Source: Nocardioides donggukensis
GTDB taxonomy: Bacteria; Actinomycetota; Actinomycetes; Propionibacteriales; Nocardioidaceae
Reading direction: 5' to 3'
Assembly: GCF_014842875.1 (NCBI RefSeq)
Contig: NZ_JACYXZ010000001.1
Coordinates: 992,001 to 1,056,000, forward strand
DNA length: 64,000 bases
Both the position numbers and the translations under genes were made by a program. Positions 1-9,039 of this stretch are shown here, piece after piece. Position 1 is the stretch's first letter; every line of letters starts with the position of its first letter. The notes under the pieces were generated by a model. It worked only from the letters and a program-made list of their open reading frames with translations, made no database searches and was not told the DNA's origin.

Positions 1-753
1 TACGAGATGCAGCGGCACGCCGCGATCCTCGCCGGCGGTGGGTCGATCCTCCAGGAGACCCGGCACTGGCACGAGGACACCGGGATCACCACGAGCGGAC
101 GGGAGAAGTCCGACGCCGAGGACTACCGCTACTTCCCGGAGCCGGACCTGGTGCCGGTCGCCCCCTCACGCGAGTGGGTCGAGGAGCTGCGCGGCACCCT
201 GCCGGAGAACCCGACGGTGAAGCGGGCGCGGCTCCAGGCCGAGTGGGGCTACTCCGACCTCGAGATGCGCGACACCGTCGGCGCCGGGGCGCTCGCCCTC
301 GTGGAGCAGACGATCGCGGCCGGTGCCTCGCCGCAGGCGGCCCGGAAGTGGTGGCTCTCCGAGCTCGCCCGTCGGGCCAACGACACCGAGACCGACATCG
401 CCGCCTTGGGCGTGGGTCCTGCCGACGTGGCCGCGGTCCAGGCCCTCGTCGACGCCGGCACGATCAACGACAAGCTGGCCCGGCAGGTCTTCGAGGGCCT
501 GTACGCCGGCGAGGGCTCGCCGGAGGAGATCGTGGCCGCCCGCGGGTTGGCCATCGTTTCCGACGACGGAGCCCTCGGCGCCGCCGTGGACAGCGCGATC
601 GCCGCCAACCCCGACGTCGCCGACAAGATCCGCGACGGCAAGGTCGCCGCTGCGGGTGCGCTGATCGGGGCGGTCATGAAGGAGATGCGCGGTCAGGCCG
701 ACGCCGGCCGGGTCCGCGAGCTGATCCTGGAGAAGCTCACCCCCGCCGGCTGA
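1..753 (+). CDS. gatB: Asp/Glu-tRNA amidotransferase subunit B, 3' part
   Basis: GatB is the subunit of the cytosolic GatCAB complex that binds mischarged Glu-tRNA(Gln) or Asp-tRNA(Asn) and converts it to the amide form. The frame is open from the first base, so only the last 250 residues are present and the start lies outside the window. The motif [12 protein letters not shown] at visible residues 39-50 is the hallmark near the end of the GatB cradle domain; the remaining helical stretch is the YqeY-like tail that contacts tRNA. The gene ends in TGA. Its partner functions in the window are gltX and the tRNA-Gln gene near 43.7 kb, consistent with the indirect Gln-tRNA route used by actinobacteria. 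Identification is secure; the missing N-terminus is only a window edge effect. Confidence 0.96.
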   Translation, partial: YEMQRHAAILAGGGSILQETRHWHEDTGITTSGREKSDAEDYRYFPEPDLVPVAPSREWVEELRGTLPENPTVKRARLQAEWGYSDLEMRDTVGAGALALVEQTIAAGASPQAARKWWLSELARRANDTETDIAALGVGPADVAAVQALVDAGTINDKLARQVFEGLYAGEGSPEEIVAARGLAIVSDDGALGAAVDSAIAANPDVADKIRDGKVAAAGALIGAVMKEMRGQADAGRVRELILEKLTPAG

Positions 754-758
754 GCCGC

Positions 759-957
759 GGTGGTTTCGAGACGCTCGCTGGCGCTCGCTCCGGTTCCTGA
801 GGAGGCGCGCCAGCGCCGTCTCGAAGGGCAACCACCGGGGACCGCGCCCGCTTGTTGGTGGTTGAGGAGGGCCGCCAAGGCCCGTCTCGAAACCGGCGTG
901 CCGTCGAGGGAGTGGTTTCGAGACGCTCGCTGGCGCTCGCTCCTCAACCACCGGGGG
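759..957. repeat. Cluster of three dispersed palindromic (REP-like) units
   Basis: Three related units lie between the convergent ends of gatB and the PQQ dehydrogenase: 759-840 and 912-957 in one orientation and 855-894 inverted. Shared ends are GGTTTCGAGACG and TCCTCAACCACCGG; the middle is a variable GC-rich self-complementary stretch. No reading frame here looks like a gene. The same family occurs inside the coding sequence at 39.8 kb. Confidence 0.85.
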
Positions 958-976
958 CTGCGTGAACCCGTGCCGA

Positions 977-1050
977 GCAGAACTACGTGCAGCACCCCGG
1001 GTCTGAGGCCGGTTGCCCGCGAAATGAGCCGCGGTTGCACGTCGTTCTGC
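977..1050. repeat. Long inverted repeat, 15-bp arms
   Basis: Arms at 977-991 (GCAGAACTACGTGCA) and 1036-1050 are complementary at 14 of 15 positions, around a 44-nt loop that itself contains GC-rich pairing. It sits just downstream of the REP-like cluster and before the stop of the minus-strand dehydrogenase. It could act as a terminator for either gene or be another dispersed repeat; the rest of 958-1075 shows nothing recognisable. Confidence 0.6.
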
Positions 1051-1075
1051 ACGCGAGCCAGGGCAGTCCGCAGGC

Positions 1076-2179
1076 TCAGGGGCGAATGACGAGGATCCGG
1101 TCGTCGGCGTCGGCCGGGTCGCCACGTCCGTCGCGGTTGGAGGTGGTCACCCAGAGGTTGCCGTCCGGGGCGACCGCGACGGTGCGCAGCCGTCCGTACT
1201 CGCCCACGAAGAAGTCCCGGGGCCGGACGGCGCGGTCGCCCTTGACGCTGACCCGCCACAGGCGCTGGCCTCGCAGCGACGCCATCCAGAGCTCGCCGTC
1301 GAGGAACGCGAGGCCGGACGGCGATGCCTCGGAGGTGCGCCACACGACCTGCGGGTCCGTGAACTGGCCCGACCCGCCCGAGCCCTCGAACTGCGGCCAG
1401 CCGTAGTTGTTGCCGGCGTCGATGCGGTTCAGCTCGTCGAACTCCTGGGAGCCGAACTCGCTCGCCCACAGCTGCCCGCCCCCGTCGAAGGCCAGCCCCT
1501 GCACGTTGCGGTGACCCAGCGTGAAGATGGGCGACTCCGGGTCGGGGTTGTCCGGCGCCGGATCCCCGTCGGGGGTGATCCGCAGGATCTTGCCACCGAG
1601 CGAGCGGCGGTCCTGGGCGAGCTGGACCTCCCCGATCTCCCCGGTCGAGGCGTAGAGCAGGTCGTCGGGGCCGAACGCGAGGCGGCCGCCGTCGTGGATG
1701 AAGCCGTTCGGGATGCCGGTGAGGATCGGCTCGACCGCGCCGAGCACGCCGTCGTCCAGCGTGGTGCGCACGATCCGGTTGTCCTCGCCGGTCGTCACGT
1801 AGAGGAACAGGCGGGAGTCGTCCGCGAAGTCCGGCGACACCGCGACGCCGAGGAGCCCGGCCTCACCCTCGGGGACGGCCTCGTCGATGCGGCCGACCTC
1901 GGTGACGCTCCCGTCCCGGATCGTCAGCACCCGTCCGCTGTCGCGCTCGGTGACCACTGCCGTGCCATCGGGCAGGAAGTCCAACCCCCACGGGACCTCC
2001 AGCCCCGTGGCCACCTCGTCGACGACCTTCGGAGGGCGGTCCGGGTTCAGGGTCTGCGGGGCGGCGGTCGTGACCTCCGACGAGGAGCCACCCGGGCTGG
2101 CCGGCGCGTCACCGGCCGACCCCCCGCACGCGGTCAGCGTGAGCCCGAGTCCCAGGAGCAGCGGGGGGAGACGTCTCAT
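1076..2179 (-). CDS. PQQ-dependent sugar dehydrogenase family lipoprotein
   Basis: A 367-residue exported protein of the soluble glucose/sorbosone dehydrogenase beta-propeller family, which oxidises aldose sugars with pyrroloquinoline quinone and calcium. The N-terminus is a lipoprotein signal: RR, a hydrophobic core, and the lipobox LTAC with Cys18. The propeller runs from about residue 45 to the end and opens with the typical PWGLDFLPDG segment; IHDGGRLAFGPD carries the conserved active-site histidine region. No PQQ biosynthesis gene is visible in the window, so the cofactor and true substrate are uncertain. The ATG start lies 1 base downstream of the preceding hydrolase stop, so the two genes are probably translationally coupled. 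It is also possible that the protein is a non-enzymatic adhesin-like relative. Confidence 0.85.
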   Translation of the reverse strand: MRRLPPLLLGLGLTLTACGGSAGDAPASPGGSSSEVTTAAPQTLNPDRPPKVVDEVATGLEVPWGLDFLPDGTAVVTERDSGRVLTIRDGSVTEVGRIDEAVPEGEAGLLGVAVSPDFADDSRLFLYVTTGEDNRIVRTTLDDGVLGAVEPILTGIPNGFIHDGGRLAFGPDDLLYASTGEIGEVQLAQDRRSLGGKILRITPDGDPAPDNPDPESPIFTLGHRNVQGLAFDGGGQLWASEFGSQEFDELNRIDAGNNYGWPQFEGSGGSGQFTDPQVVWRTSEASPSGLAFLDGELWMASLRGQRLWRVSVKGDRAVRPRDFFVGEYGRLRTVAVAPDGNLWVTTSNRDGRGDPADADDRILVIRP

Positions 2180-2180
2180 G

Positions 2181-3122
2181 TCACGGGACTCTAGCCAGCA
2201 GCTCCAGCAGCAGCTCGTGGACGCGCTCCGGGCGCTCCATCATCACGAAGTGCGTGCCGTGCAGCTCGACGTACGTCGCGCCCTCGATGCGGTCGGCCGC
2301 CGAGGCCATGTCCCGCGGGCCCGCGAGGACGTCCCACCGACCAGCGACGAACGCCGTGGGCACGTCGATTGCGCTCAACGAGACCCGCGGGTGCCGTGCC
2401 GTGTGCAGCGCGAGGTGGAAGTACCACTCGACCGGCGTTGTCAGGAACTCCCGGATCGCACGTGCCGCCAGCGCCACGTCCGCGGGCGGGAACATGAAGC
2501 CCGTGCGGGTGAGGAGGTCGACGCCCAGCGGGCCGACGGGCAGCCGGGTGGTCAGCGGCGTCAGGGCCCGGCCGGACAGCTTCGCGGCTCGGGCCAGGTT
2601 CACCGTCACCGCCTTCGAGACCACCTTGGGCAGCCCCAGGGGCGCCAGCATCGTCGCGAAGGTGTCGCCCGGGACGCCGGCCACCGCGAACAGGCCGTTC
2701 ACCCGCTCGGGGTGCTGGGCGGCGAGCTCGAACATCGTGTTCACGCCCATCGACCACCCCATCAGCGTGGCGCGCTCCACACCGGCATGGTCCAGCACCG
2801 CGATGGCGTCCTCGACGAAGTGCTCGATCCCCACCCGGTCCCGGTCCTCGGGGCGCTCCGACCCACCCGTCCCGCGGTGGTTCCAGGAGATCACCCGGAC
2901 CCCGCAGTCGGGTCGCAGCAGCCCCGGGGCGGTCCAGGCGTTGGTGCCGAGCCCGTTGCACAGCAGCACGGTGGGCCCGTCGATGAGGCAGTCCGGGTCG
3001 TTCGTCCAGGCCCGCAGCCGGGTCCCGTCCGCCGAGGTCACGTCGTGGAAGAACACCGGCAGGTGGGCGGGGTCGACGTCGGGGAAGACCGTGGGCTCGG
3101 CGGGAGCAGCAGGCGAGGACAT
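2181..3122 (-). CDS. Alpha/beta hydrolase
   Basis: A 313-residue soluble alpha/beta-hydrolase-fold protein, probably an esterase or related hydrolase; the substrate cannot be read from sequence. Visible elements are the oxyanion region around LLCNGLGTNAW, the HRGTGGS turn, the nucleophile elbow GWSMG with the catalytic serine near residue 143, the late acid at GRWDVL and the histidine in LHGTHF. There is no signal peptide. The TGA stop precedes the ATG of the PQQ-family lipoprotein by one base, suggesting a two-gene operon. It resembles the MhpC-like hydrolases common in actinobacteria. The family call is firm and the function unknown. Confidence 0.85.
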   Translation of the reverse strand: MSSPAAPAEPTVFPDVDPAHLPVFFHDVTSADGTRLRAWTNDPDCLIDGPTVLLCNGLGTNAWTAPGLLRPDCGVRVISWNHRGTGGSERPEDRDRVGIEHFVEDAIAVLDHAGVERATLMGWSMGVNTMFELAAQHPERVNGLFAVAGVPGDTFATMLAPLGLPKVVSKAVTVNLARAAKLSGRALTPLTTRLPVGPLGVDLLTRTGFMFPPADVALAARAIREFLTTPVEWYFHLALHTARHPRVSLSAIDVPTAFVAGRWDVLAGPRDMASAADRIEGATYVELHGTHFVMMERPERVHELLLELLARVP

Positions 3123-3173
3123 GGCCGGGATTCTCCCCGACCGGGCGCGCGGATGGGGCAGAAGTGACCAGGC

Positions 3174-3365
3174 TCACCCGGTCCGGGCGGGCAGCCCGGA
3201 CCGGGTGGCCAGGAACTCCTCCACCTCGGCCGCCTCGGACCGCCGCTGCGCGAGGGCGGTCGAGGCGACCAGGGCGTTGCGCCGGGCCCGCAGCTGGGAG
3301 CCCGTGGCCCAGCCGGCCACGAGGTGCCGCGGTCGCATCTGCAGGGTCTGGCTGAGGAAGGTCAT
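3174..3365 (-). CDS. Small basic protein of unknown function (63 aa)
   Basis: I do not recognise this gene. The frame could begin further upstream (position 3422, 82 residues), but an ATG at 3365 is preceded by a GGAGG ribosome binding site at a good distance, which gives a 63-residue product starting MTFLSQTLQMRPRHLVAG. The protein has no membrane segment or signal peptide. Its middle is Ala/Arg-rich and the C-terminal half looks helical with acidic residues (AEVEEFLA). It lies upstream of the alpha/beta hydrolase on the same strand with a 51-base gap, so it may be the first gene of that transcript. The strong ribosome binding site and high-GC codon pattern argue that it is real. Confidence 0.6.
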   Translation of the reverse strand: MTFLSQTLQMRPRHLVAGWATGSQLRARRNALVASTALAQRRSEAAEVEEFLATRSGLPARTG

Positions 3366-3505
3366 CGGTGCCTCCGAGGGCTCGTGACTGGCCGGTCCTG
3401 TGCGGTTCCGACCCCGTGCCACCGACGCTACGGGCCTCCGGGGTCGCCCCCGTCAACGTCGTGTGACATCTGTGTGAACGCCGCGAGGTGCTCGGGTGCC
3501 GCCGC

Positions 3506-4363
3506 TCAGTCCGGGACCGGCTCCAGCCGGCTCCGGCCGCTGCGGGTCGCGCCCACGCTGGCGACGACCACGCTGGTCATCGCCACCCACTGCAGCGGCG
3601 TGAGCAGCTCCTGGAGCACCACGATCGCCGCCAGCGCGGCGGCCGCCGGCTCGAGGCTCATCAGGATCCCGAACACCGCCGGCTTCAGCTGCCTCAGCGC
3701 GGCCAGCTCGAAGGAGTAGGGGACCACCGAGGAGAGGACCCCGACCGCCGCGCCGAGCAGCAGGATGTCGGGGAGCAGCAGCGTGGATCCGCCGCGCGCC
3801 ACGGCGTACGGCATCAGGACCAGGGTGGCGACCACGCTCGCCACCGCCAGCCCCTCGACGCCCTGCCAGCGCTGCCCGGTGCGGGCGCTGAGCAGGATGT
3901 ACGCCGCCCACGCGGCGCCGGCGAGCAGGGCGAACAGCACGCCGGGCAGGGTGACCCCCGTCGGGTCGAACCCGAACAGCAGCACCCCGGCCGCCGCCAG
4001 CCCGACCCAGATCAGGTCCCGCGCCCGCCGGGAGCCGAGCACGGCGATCGTCAGCGGTCCGATGAACTCGATCGTGACCGCGACGCCGAGCGGGATCCGG
4101 GCGAAGGACTGGTAGATCGCCCAGTTCATCGTGCCCAGGGCGATGCCGAAGCCGATGACCACCAGCCAGTCGGCGCGGCTCCGGCCGCGCAGCCTCGGCC
4201 GGGCGATGACGGTGAGCAGCAGTGCGCTGGTGACCAGGCGCAGGAACACCATCGCGGTCGGGTCGATCCGGTCGAACAGGTCCTTGGCGATGGCCGCCCC
4301 GAGCTGGACCGAGACGATGCCGGCCAGGACGTACCAGACTGCGCGCTGCATGCCCCTCCCCAT
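3506..4363 (-). CDS. EamA/RhtA-like inner-membrane exporter
   Basis: A 285-residue integral membrane protein of the EamA drug/metabolite transporter family with about ten hydrophobic segments in two repeats. The arrangement resembles RhtA, which exports threonine and homoserine. The first repeat runs from VWYVLAGIVSVQLGAAIAK to about residue 135. The second ends with ILMSLEPAAAALAAIVVLQELL, the conserved family signature near the C-terminus. The start is either the ATG at 4363 or the second Met at 4351. It is divergent from the beta-propeller gene at 4512. Given the many amino-acid biosynthesis genes in the window, amino-acid export is plausible, but this is inference. Confidence 0.85.
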   Translation of the reverse strand: MGRGMQRAVWYVLAGIVSVQLGAAIAKDLFDRIDPTAMVFLRLVTSALLLTVIARPRLRGRSRADWLVVIGFGIALGTMNWAIYQSFARIPLGVAVTIEFIGPLTIAVLGSRRARDLIWVGLAAAGVLLFGFDPTGVTLPGVLFALLAGAAWAAYILLSARTGQRWQGVEGLAVASVVATLVLMPYAVARGGSTLLLPDILLLGAAVGVLSSVVPYSFELAALRQLKPAVFGILMSLEPAAAALAAIVVLQELLTPLQWVAMTSVVVASVGATRSGRSRLEPVPD

Positions 4364-4511
4364 CGTCGGTGCCCGGCACTAGTCTGCGAAGCATGTCATC
4401 GACGACACCGCGGCGATGAGTCCGGGGACCGGCGCCGGTCTGACCTGACGAGCCGGTCGGGGCGACCGGACCGGACGGCCGGACGGTCGAGGAGACAGGA
4501 AGGGGCGTGCC

Positions 4512-5609
4512 ATGTCACGCACGGTGATGATGGTCGGCACCCGCAAGGGGCTGTGGGTGGGTGTGTCGGACGCGGACCGCGAGACCTGGGAGTGGACCGG
4601 CCCGCACTTCTCCATGGAGGAGGTCTACTCCTGCATGATCGACACCCGCGGCGACCGGCCACGCCTGCTCGCCGGGGCGTCCTCCACGTGGGTGGGTCCG
4701 CAGGTGCGGCGCAGCGACGACCTCGCGGCGACCTGGCAGGAGACCCCCAACGGCGCGGTCCGCTTCCCCGAGGACACCGACGCCGCCGTCGAGCGCGTGT
4801 GGCAGCTGGCCCCCGGGACGACGCCCGAGGTGGTCTACGCCGGCACCGAGCCCGGCGCGATCTTCCGGTCCGAGGACCGCGGCGAGACGTTCACCCTCGA
4901 GCGCGCTCTCTGGGACCACCCTCAGCGGGCCGAGTGGGGCGCCGGGTTCGGCGGCCAGGCGTTCCACACGATCCTGCCGCACCCCTCCGACCCGGCGTCG
5001 GTGACGGCGGCGATCTCCACCGGCGGCGTCTACCAGACCCAGGACGGGGGTGGCTCCTGGGAGCCGCGCAACCAGGGGATCCGGGCCGACTTCATGCCCG
5101 AGGACCAGCGCTACCCCGCGTTCGGACAGTGCGTGCACAAGGTGGCCCGGCACCCCGACCGGCCCGAGCGGCTGTTCGCCCAGAACCACGGCGGCGTCTA
5201 CCGCTCCGACGACCACGGTGCGACCTGGCGGTCGATCGCCGACGGACTGCCCTCGGACTTCGGGTTCCCGATCGTGGTGCACCCGCACGACCCGGACACC
5301 GTCTTCGTGTTCCCGCTCGCGGGTGCCGACGGCCGGTTCCCGCCGGACGCCCGGGCGCGGGTGTGGCGGTCCCAGGACGCCGGCGAGAGCTGGACGGCCC
5401 TCGGGGGCGACGACGGCACCGGCCTGCCCGACCACTTCTTCGTGGGCGTGATGCGGGACGCGATGTGCACCGACGACCACGAGCCGGCCGGGCTCTACCT
5501 CGGCGCGCGCAACGGCAGCGTGTGGGCCTCGCCCGACACCGGTACGACGTGGCGCGAGGTGATCCGGGACCTGCCCGACGTCATGACGGTGCGCGCCGCC
5601 GCGATCTGA
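4512..5609 (+). CDS. Asp-box (BNR) beta-propeller, sialidase-like fold
   Basis: A 365-residue soluble protein built from repeated Asp-box motifs of the S-x-D-x-G-x-T/S-W/F type: SEDRGETF, TQDGGGSW, SDDHGATW, SQDAGESW and SPDTGTTW are all visible. These loops are typical of the VPS10/sialidase superfamily of beta-propellers. There is no signal peptide and no obvious sialidase catalytic set, so enzymatic activity is not supported; database relatives are usually labelled glycosyl hydrolase or exo-alpha-sialidase. The ATG is preceded by a GGAAGGGG ribosome binding site. The next gene, an SRPBCC protein, follows after 12 bases. The family call is good and the function unknown. Confidence 0.8.
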   Translation: MSRTVMMVGTRKGLWVGVSDADRETWEWTGPHFSMEEVYSCMIDTRGDRPRLLAGASSTWVGPQVRRSDDLAATWQETPNGAVRFPEDTDAAVERVWQLAPGTTPEVVYAGTEPGAIFRSEDRGETFTLERALWDHPQRAEWGAGFGGQAFHTILPHPSDPASVTAAISTGGVYQTQDGGGSWEPRNQGIRADFMPEDQRYPAFGQCVHKVARHPDRPERLFAQNHGGVYRSDDHGATWRSIADGLPSDFGFPIVVHPHDPDTVFVFPLAGADGRFPPDARARVWRSQDAGESWTALGGDDGTGLPDHFFVGVMRDAMCTDDHEPAGLYLGARNGSVWASPDTGTTWREVIRDLPDVMTVRAAAI

Positions 5610-5621
5610 GAGGCTGGGGCC

Positions 5622-6101
5622 ATGGCCGAGTACACCGTCACCAGGACCAAGACCATCTCCGCCGAGCCCGAGCGGATCCAGGCGCTCGTCGACGACTTCC
5701 ACGCGTGGACGGCGTGGTCGCCGTGGGAGGACCTCGACCCCGATCTGCGGCGCGAGTACTCCGGCCCGGAGTCCGGCGTCGGCGCGCACTACGCCTGGGA
5801 GGGCAACCGCAAGGCCGGCAAGGGGCAGATGGAGATCACCGGGTCCTCGCCCGAGCGCGTCGACCTCGTCGTGCAGTTCGAGAAGCCGTGGAAGGCGTGC
5901 AACCCCACCGCGTTCGTCCTGCGACCGGTCGGCGACGCCGGCACCGAGGTGACCTGGACCATGTCCGGCGAGAACAAGGGCGTCGCCGCGGTCTTCGCCA
6001 AGGTCATGAACATGGACAAGCTGATCGGCAGGGACTTCGAGAAGGGCCTGGACCGGCTGGCGATGGTGGCCGAGGCCGATCCGACCGGCGAGGCCCACTA
6101 G
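5622..6101 (+). CDS. SRPBCC (START/polyketide-cyclase-like) family protein
   Basis: A 159-residue soluble protein with the SRPBCC fold, which forms a deep hydrophobic ligand pocket. Recognisable family features are the opening beta strand (MAEYTVTRTKTISAEPERI), the segment FHAWTAWSPWEDLDP typical of the polyketide_cyc2 group, and the closing helix ending in GLDRLAMVAE. The ligand is unknown. It follows the beta-propeller gene after 12 bases and probably shares its transcript. GAGGCT lies 6 bases before the ATG, so a leaderless start is also possible. Its TAG stop forms the first three bases of the -10 box proposed for ilvD. Confidence 0.8.
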   Translation: MAEYTVTRTKTISAEPERIQALVDDFHAWTAWSPWEDLDPDLRREYSGPESGVGAHYAWEGNRKAGKGQMEITGSSPERVDLVVQFEKPWKACNPTAFVLRPVGDAGTEVTWTMSGENKGVAAVFAKVMNMDKLIGRDFEKGLDRLAMVAEADPTGEAH

Positions 6102-6111
6102 GCTCGGCGCA
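6099..6111 (+). promoter_or_regulatory. -10 box of a leaderless ilvD promoter
   Basis: TAGGCT at 6099-6104 ends 6 bases before the ilvD ATG, placing the predicted first transcribed base on the A of the start codon. No ribosome binding site is present, consistent with a leaderless mRNA. The TAG is also the stop codon of the SRPBCC gene. I see no clear -35 box. Confidence 0.55.
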
Positions 6112-7784
6112 TGACGTCGAAGCCGGACCTGAAGCCCCGCTCCCGTGACGTGACCGACGGCCTGGAGAAGGCCGCCGCGAGGGGCATGCTCCGCGCCGTC
6201 GGGATGGGCGACGAGGACTTCGCCAAGCCGCAGATCGGGGTGGCCTCGTCCTGGAACGAGATCACCCCCTGCAACCTGTCGCTCGACCGGCTGGCCAAGG
6301 CGGTCAAGAACGGCGTCCACGCCGCCGGCGGCTACCCGTTGGAGTTCGGCACGATCTCGGTCTCCGACGGCATCTCCATGGGGCACGAGGGCATGCACTT
6401 CTCCCTGGTCTCGCGCGAGGTGATCGCCGACTCCGTCGAGACGGTGATGATGGCCGAGCGCCTCGACGGCTCGGTGCTGCTGGCGGGCTGCGACAAGTCG
6501 CTGCCGGGCATGCTGATGGCCGCGGCCCGGCTGGACCTCGCCTCGGTGTTCCTCTACGCGGGCTCGATCATGCCCGGGCAGGTCGACGGCAACGACGTCA
6601 CGATCATCGACGCCTTCGAGGCCATCGGCGCCTGCCTGGCCGGTCGGATCACCGAGGCCGAGGTCGACCGCATCGAGCGGGCGATCTGTCCTGGGGAGGG
6701 CGCCTGCGGCGGGATGTACACCGCCAACACGATGGCCTCCGTCGGCGAGGCGCTCGGGATGTCCCTGCCGGGCAGCGCCGCGCCCCCGGCCGTCGACCGG
6801 CGCAGGGACGGGTTCGCGCACCGCTCCGGGGAGGCCGTGGTCGGCATGCTCCGCCAGGGCATCACCGCCCGCCAGATCATGACGCGGGAGGCGTTCGAGA
6901 ACGCCATCGCCGTCGTGATGGCGCTGGGCGGCTCGACGAACGCCGTCCTCCACCTGCTCGCGATCGCCCGTGAGGCCGAGGTCCCGCTGGAGATCGACGA
7001 CTTCAACCGGATCGGCGACCGGGTGCCGCACCTCGGCGACCTCAAGCCGTTCGGGAAGTACGTCATGAACGACGTCGACAAGGTCGGCGGCATCCCGATG
7101 GTCATGAAGGCGCTGCTCGACGCCGGTCTCATGCACGGCGACGTGCTCACGGTGACCGGTCGCACGATGGCCGAGAACCTCGCCGCGATCGCGCCGCCGG
7201 ACGTCGACGGCGAGATCATCCGCGCGCTGGACCGTCCCATCCACCGCACCGGGGGGCTCACCATCCTCAAGGGCTCGCTGGCCCCCGAGGGCGCGGTGGT
7301 GAAGTCGGCCGGCTTCGACGACTCGACGTTCACCGGCACCGCCCGGGTCTTCGACGGCGAGCGGGCCGCGCTGGACGCCCTCGCGGCCGGGGAGATCGTC
7401 GCCGGCGACGTGGTGGTCATCCGCTACGAGGGCCCCAAGGGCGGCCCCGGCATGCGGGAGATGCTCGCGATCACCGGCGCGATCAAGGGCGCGGGGCTCG
7501 GCAAGGACGTCCTGCTGGTCACCGACGGGCGCTTCTCCGGAGGCACCACCGGGCTGTGCGTGGGGCACATCGCGCCCGAGGCCGTCGACGCCGGCCCGAT
7601 CGCCTTCGTGCGTGACGGCGACCCGATCACCCTCGATGTCGCCCAGCGGACCCTGGACGTGGACGCCGACCTCGCGGGCCGCCGCGAGGGCTGGGAGCCG
7701 AACCCGCCGAAGTACACCCGCGGCGTGCTCGGCAAGTACGCCAAGGTCGTGCAGTCCGCGGCGCACGGAGCGGTCACCAGCTGA
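6111..7784 (+). CDS. ilvD: Dihydroxy-acid dehydratase
   Basis: IlvD dehydrates 2,3-dihydroxy-isovalerate and 2,3-dihydroxy-methylvalerate to the keto acids that give valine, leucine and isoleucine. The 557-residue length is normal for the family. Iron-sulfur cluster cysteines are visible in NEITPCNLS (about residue 50), AGCDKSLPG (about 126) and the block [16 protein letters not shown] (about 199). The catalytic C-terminal segment contains [15 protein letters not shown]. The enzyme is cytosolic. It stands apart from ilvBNC but on the same strand, 4.6 kb upstream. It appears to be transcribed as a leaderless message from a -10 box overlapping the upstream stop codon. No attenuator was found in front of it. 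Confidence 0.96.
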   Translation: MTSKPDLKPRSRDVTDGLEKAAARGMLRAVGMGDEDFAKPQIGVASSWNEITPCNLSLDRLAKAVKNGVHAAGGYPLEFGTISVSDGISMGHEGMHFSLVSREVIADSVETVMMAERLDGSVLLAGCDKSLPGMLMAAARLDLASVFLYAGSIMPGQVDGNDVTIIDAFEAIGACLAGRITEAEVDRIERAICPGEGACGGMYTANTMASVGEALGMSLPGSAAPPAVDRRRDGFAHRSGEAVVGMLRQGITARQIMTREAFENAIAVVMALGGSTNAVLHLLAIAREAEVPLEIDDFNRIGDRVPHLGDLKPFGKYVMNDVDKVGGIPMVMKALLDAGLMHGDVLTVTGRTMAENLAAIAPPDVDGEIIRALDRPIHRTGGLTILKGSLAPEGAVVKSAGFDDSTFTGTARVFDGERAALDALAAGEIVAGDVVVIRYEGPKGGPGMREMLAITGAIKGAGLGKDVLLVTDGRFSGGTTGLCVGHIAPEAVDAGPIAFVRDGDPITLDVAQRTLDVDADLAGRREGWEPNPPKYTRGVLGKYAKVVQSAAHGAVTS

Positions 7785-7806
7785 ACCGCGCCCAAGCACG
7801 GTAGAC

Positions 7807-9039
7807 ATGGGCCCCATGGACGACCTCACCTCTCCGGAGCACGCCGCCGCGCTCGACGCCGGCGACGCGCTGGCCGGGCACCGGGACCGGTTCGTGGGCG
7901 CGGAGACCCCCTTGGTCTACTTCGACGGCAACTCGCTCGGGCGCCCGCTGCGCTCCACCGCGGAGCGGCTGGGACGCTTCGTCACCCAGGAGTGGGGCGG
8001 GCGGCTGATCCGCGGCTGGGACGAGCAGTGGATGAGCCAGCCGTTCCGGCTCGGCGACGCCCTGGGGCGCACCGTGCTCGGGGCCGCCCCCGGGCAGGCG
8101 TTCATCGGGGACTCGACCACGGTGCTCCTCTACAAGCTCGCCCGGGCGGCCGTGGCCGCCCGGCCGGAGCGCCGAGAGGTGGTGCTCGACCGCGACAACT
8201 TCCCGACCGACCGGTTCGTGCTGGAGGGGATCGCCCGGGAGTGCGACCTGACCCTGCGCTGGATCGACGTCGAGCCCGACGCCGGCGCCACGACCGAGCA
8301 GGTCGCCGCGGCCGTGGGCCCGGACACCGCGCTGGTGCTGCTCAGTCACGTCGCCTACCGGTCGGCCTGGATCGCCGACGTCCCCGCGATCACCCGGGTG
8401 GCGCACGAGGCCGGGGCGCTGGTGCTCTGGGACCTGAGCCACTCGGCCGGCTCGGTGCCGGTCCGGCTCGACGACTGGGAGGTCGACCTGGCGGTCGGCT
8501 GCACCTACAAGTACCTCAACGGCGGCCCGGGCTCGCCGGCGTTCGGCTACGTCGCCGATCGGCACCTCGGCGTCCTGGCGCAGCCGGTGCAGGGCTGGAT
8601 GGGGGCCGCCGACGTCTTCGCCATGGGGCCGACCTACGAGCCGGCCCCCGACGTCCGCCGGTTCCTCAGCGGCACCCCGCCGATCGTCGGCATGCTCGCC
8701 GTCGAGGAGATGCTGGCGCTGCTCGAGGAGGCCGGGATGGACGCGGTGCGGGCCAAGTCCGTGGCGCTCACCGACTACGCGGTGGCGCTCGCCGACCGGC
8801 TGCTCGCCCCGCTCGGCGTCTGCGTCGTCTCGCCGCGCGACTCCTCCCTGAGGGGTGGGCACGTCACCCTGCAGCACCCGCGGATGCGGCAGGTGACCGC
8901 GGAGCTCTGGGAGGCCGACGTGATCCCCGACTACCGCGACCCGGACGGGCTGCGCGTGGGCCTGTCGCCGCTCTCGACCAGCTTCGACGAGGTGCGCCGC
9001 GGCATGGTGGCCCTGCGGGACCGGGTGGCGGCGGGCTGA
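7807..9039 (+). CDS. kynU: Kynureninase
   Basis: Kynureninase is a PLP enzyme that cleaves kynurenine or 3-hydroxykynurenine to anthranilate or 3-hydroxyanthranilate plus alanine. The 410-residue protein has class-V aminotransferase features: YFDGNSLGRP near the start, the PLP-phosphate region around FIGDSTTVLLYK, WDLSHSAGSVPV with the cofactor aspartate, and the Schiff-base lysine in CTYKYLNGGPG. The start may be ATG 7807 or ATG 7816; both are in frame and neither has a strong ribosome binding site. No tryptophan dioxygenase or kynurenine formamidase lies nearby, so the pathway context is missing here. The stop overlaps the ATG of the following VOC gene (TGATG), indicating coupling. Confidence 0.88.
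   Translation: MGPMDDLTSPEHAAALDAGDALAGHRDRFVGAETPLVYFDGNSLGRPLRSTAERLGRFVTQEWGGRLIRGWDEQWMSQPFRLGDALGRTVLGAAPGQAFIGDSTTVLLYKLARAAVAARPERREVVLDRDNFPTDRFVLEGIARECDLTLRWIDVEPDAGATTEQVAAAVGPDTALVLLSHVAYRSAWIADVPAITRVAHEAGALVLWDLSHSAGSVPVRLDDWEVDLAVGCTYKYLNGGPGSPAFGYVADRHLGVLAQPVQGWMGAADVFAMGPTYEPAPDVRRFLSGTPPIVGMLAVEEMLALLEEAGMDAVRAKSVALTDYAVALADRLLAPLGVCVVSPRDSSLRGGHVTLQHPRMRQVTAELWEADVIPDYRDPDGLRVGLSPLSTSFDEVRRGMVALRDRVAAG

Noticed and set aside
4393..4419. An 8-codon frame after TAGTCT upstream of the beta-propeller gene
   Set aside because: No regulatory residues or terminator follow, and the downstream gene has its own strong ribosome binding site.
4515..7829. An 1104-codon open frame on the minus strand, antisense to the propeller, SRPBCC and ilvD genes
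   Set aside because: High third-position GC removes stop codons on the opposite strand. The translation is Gly/Arg/His/Val-rich with no domain, and the plus-strand genes are clear.
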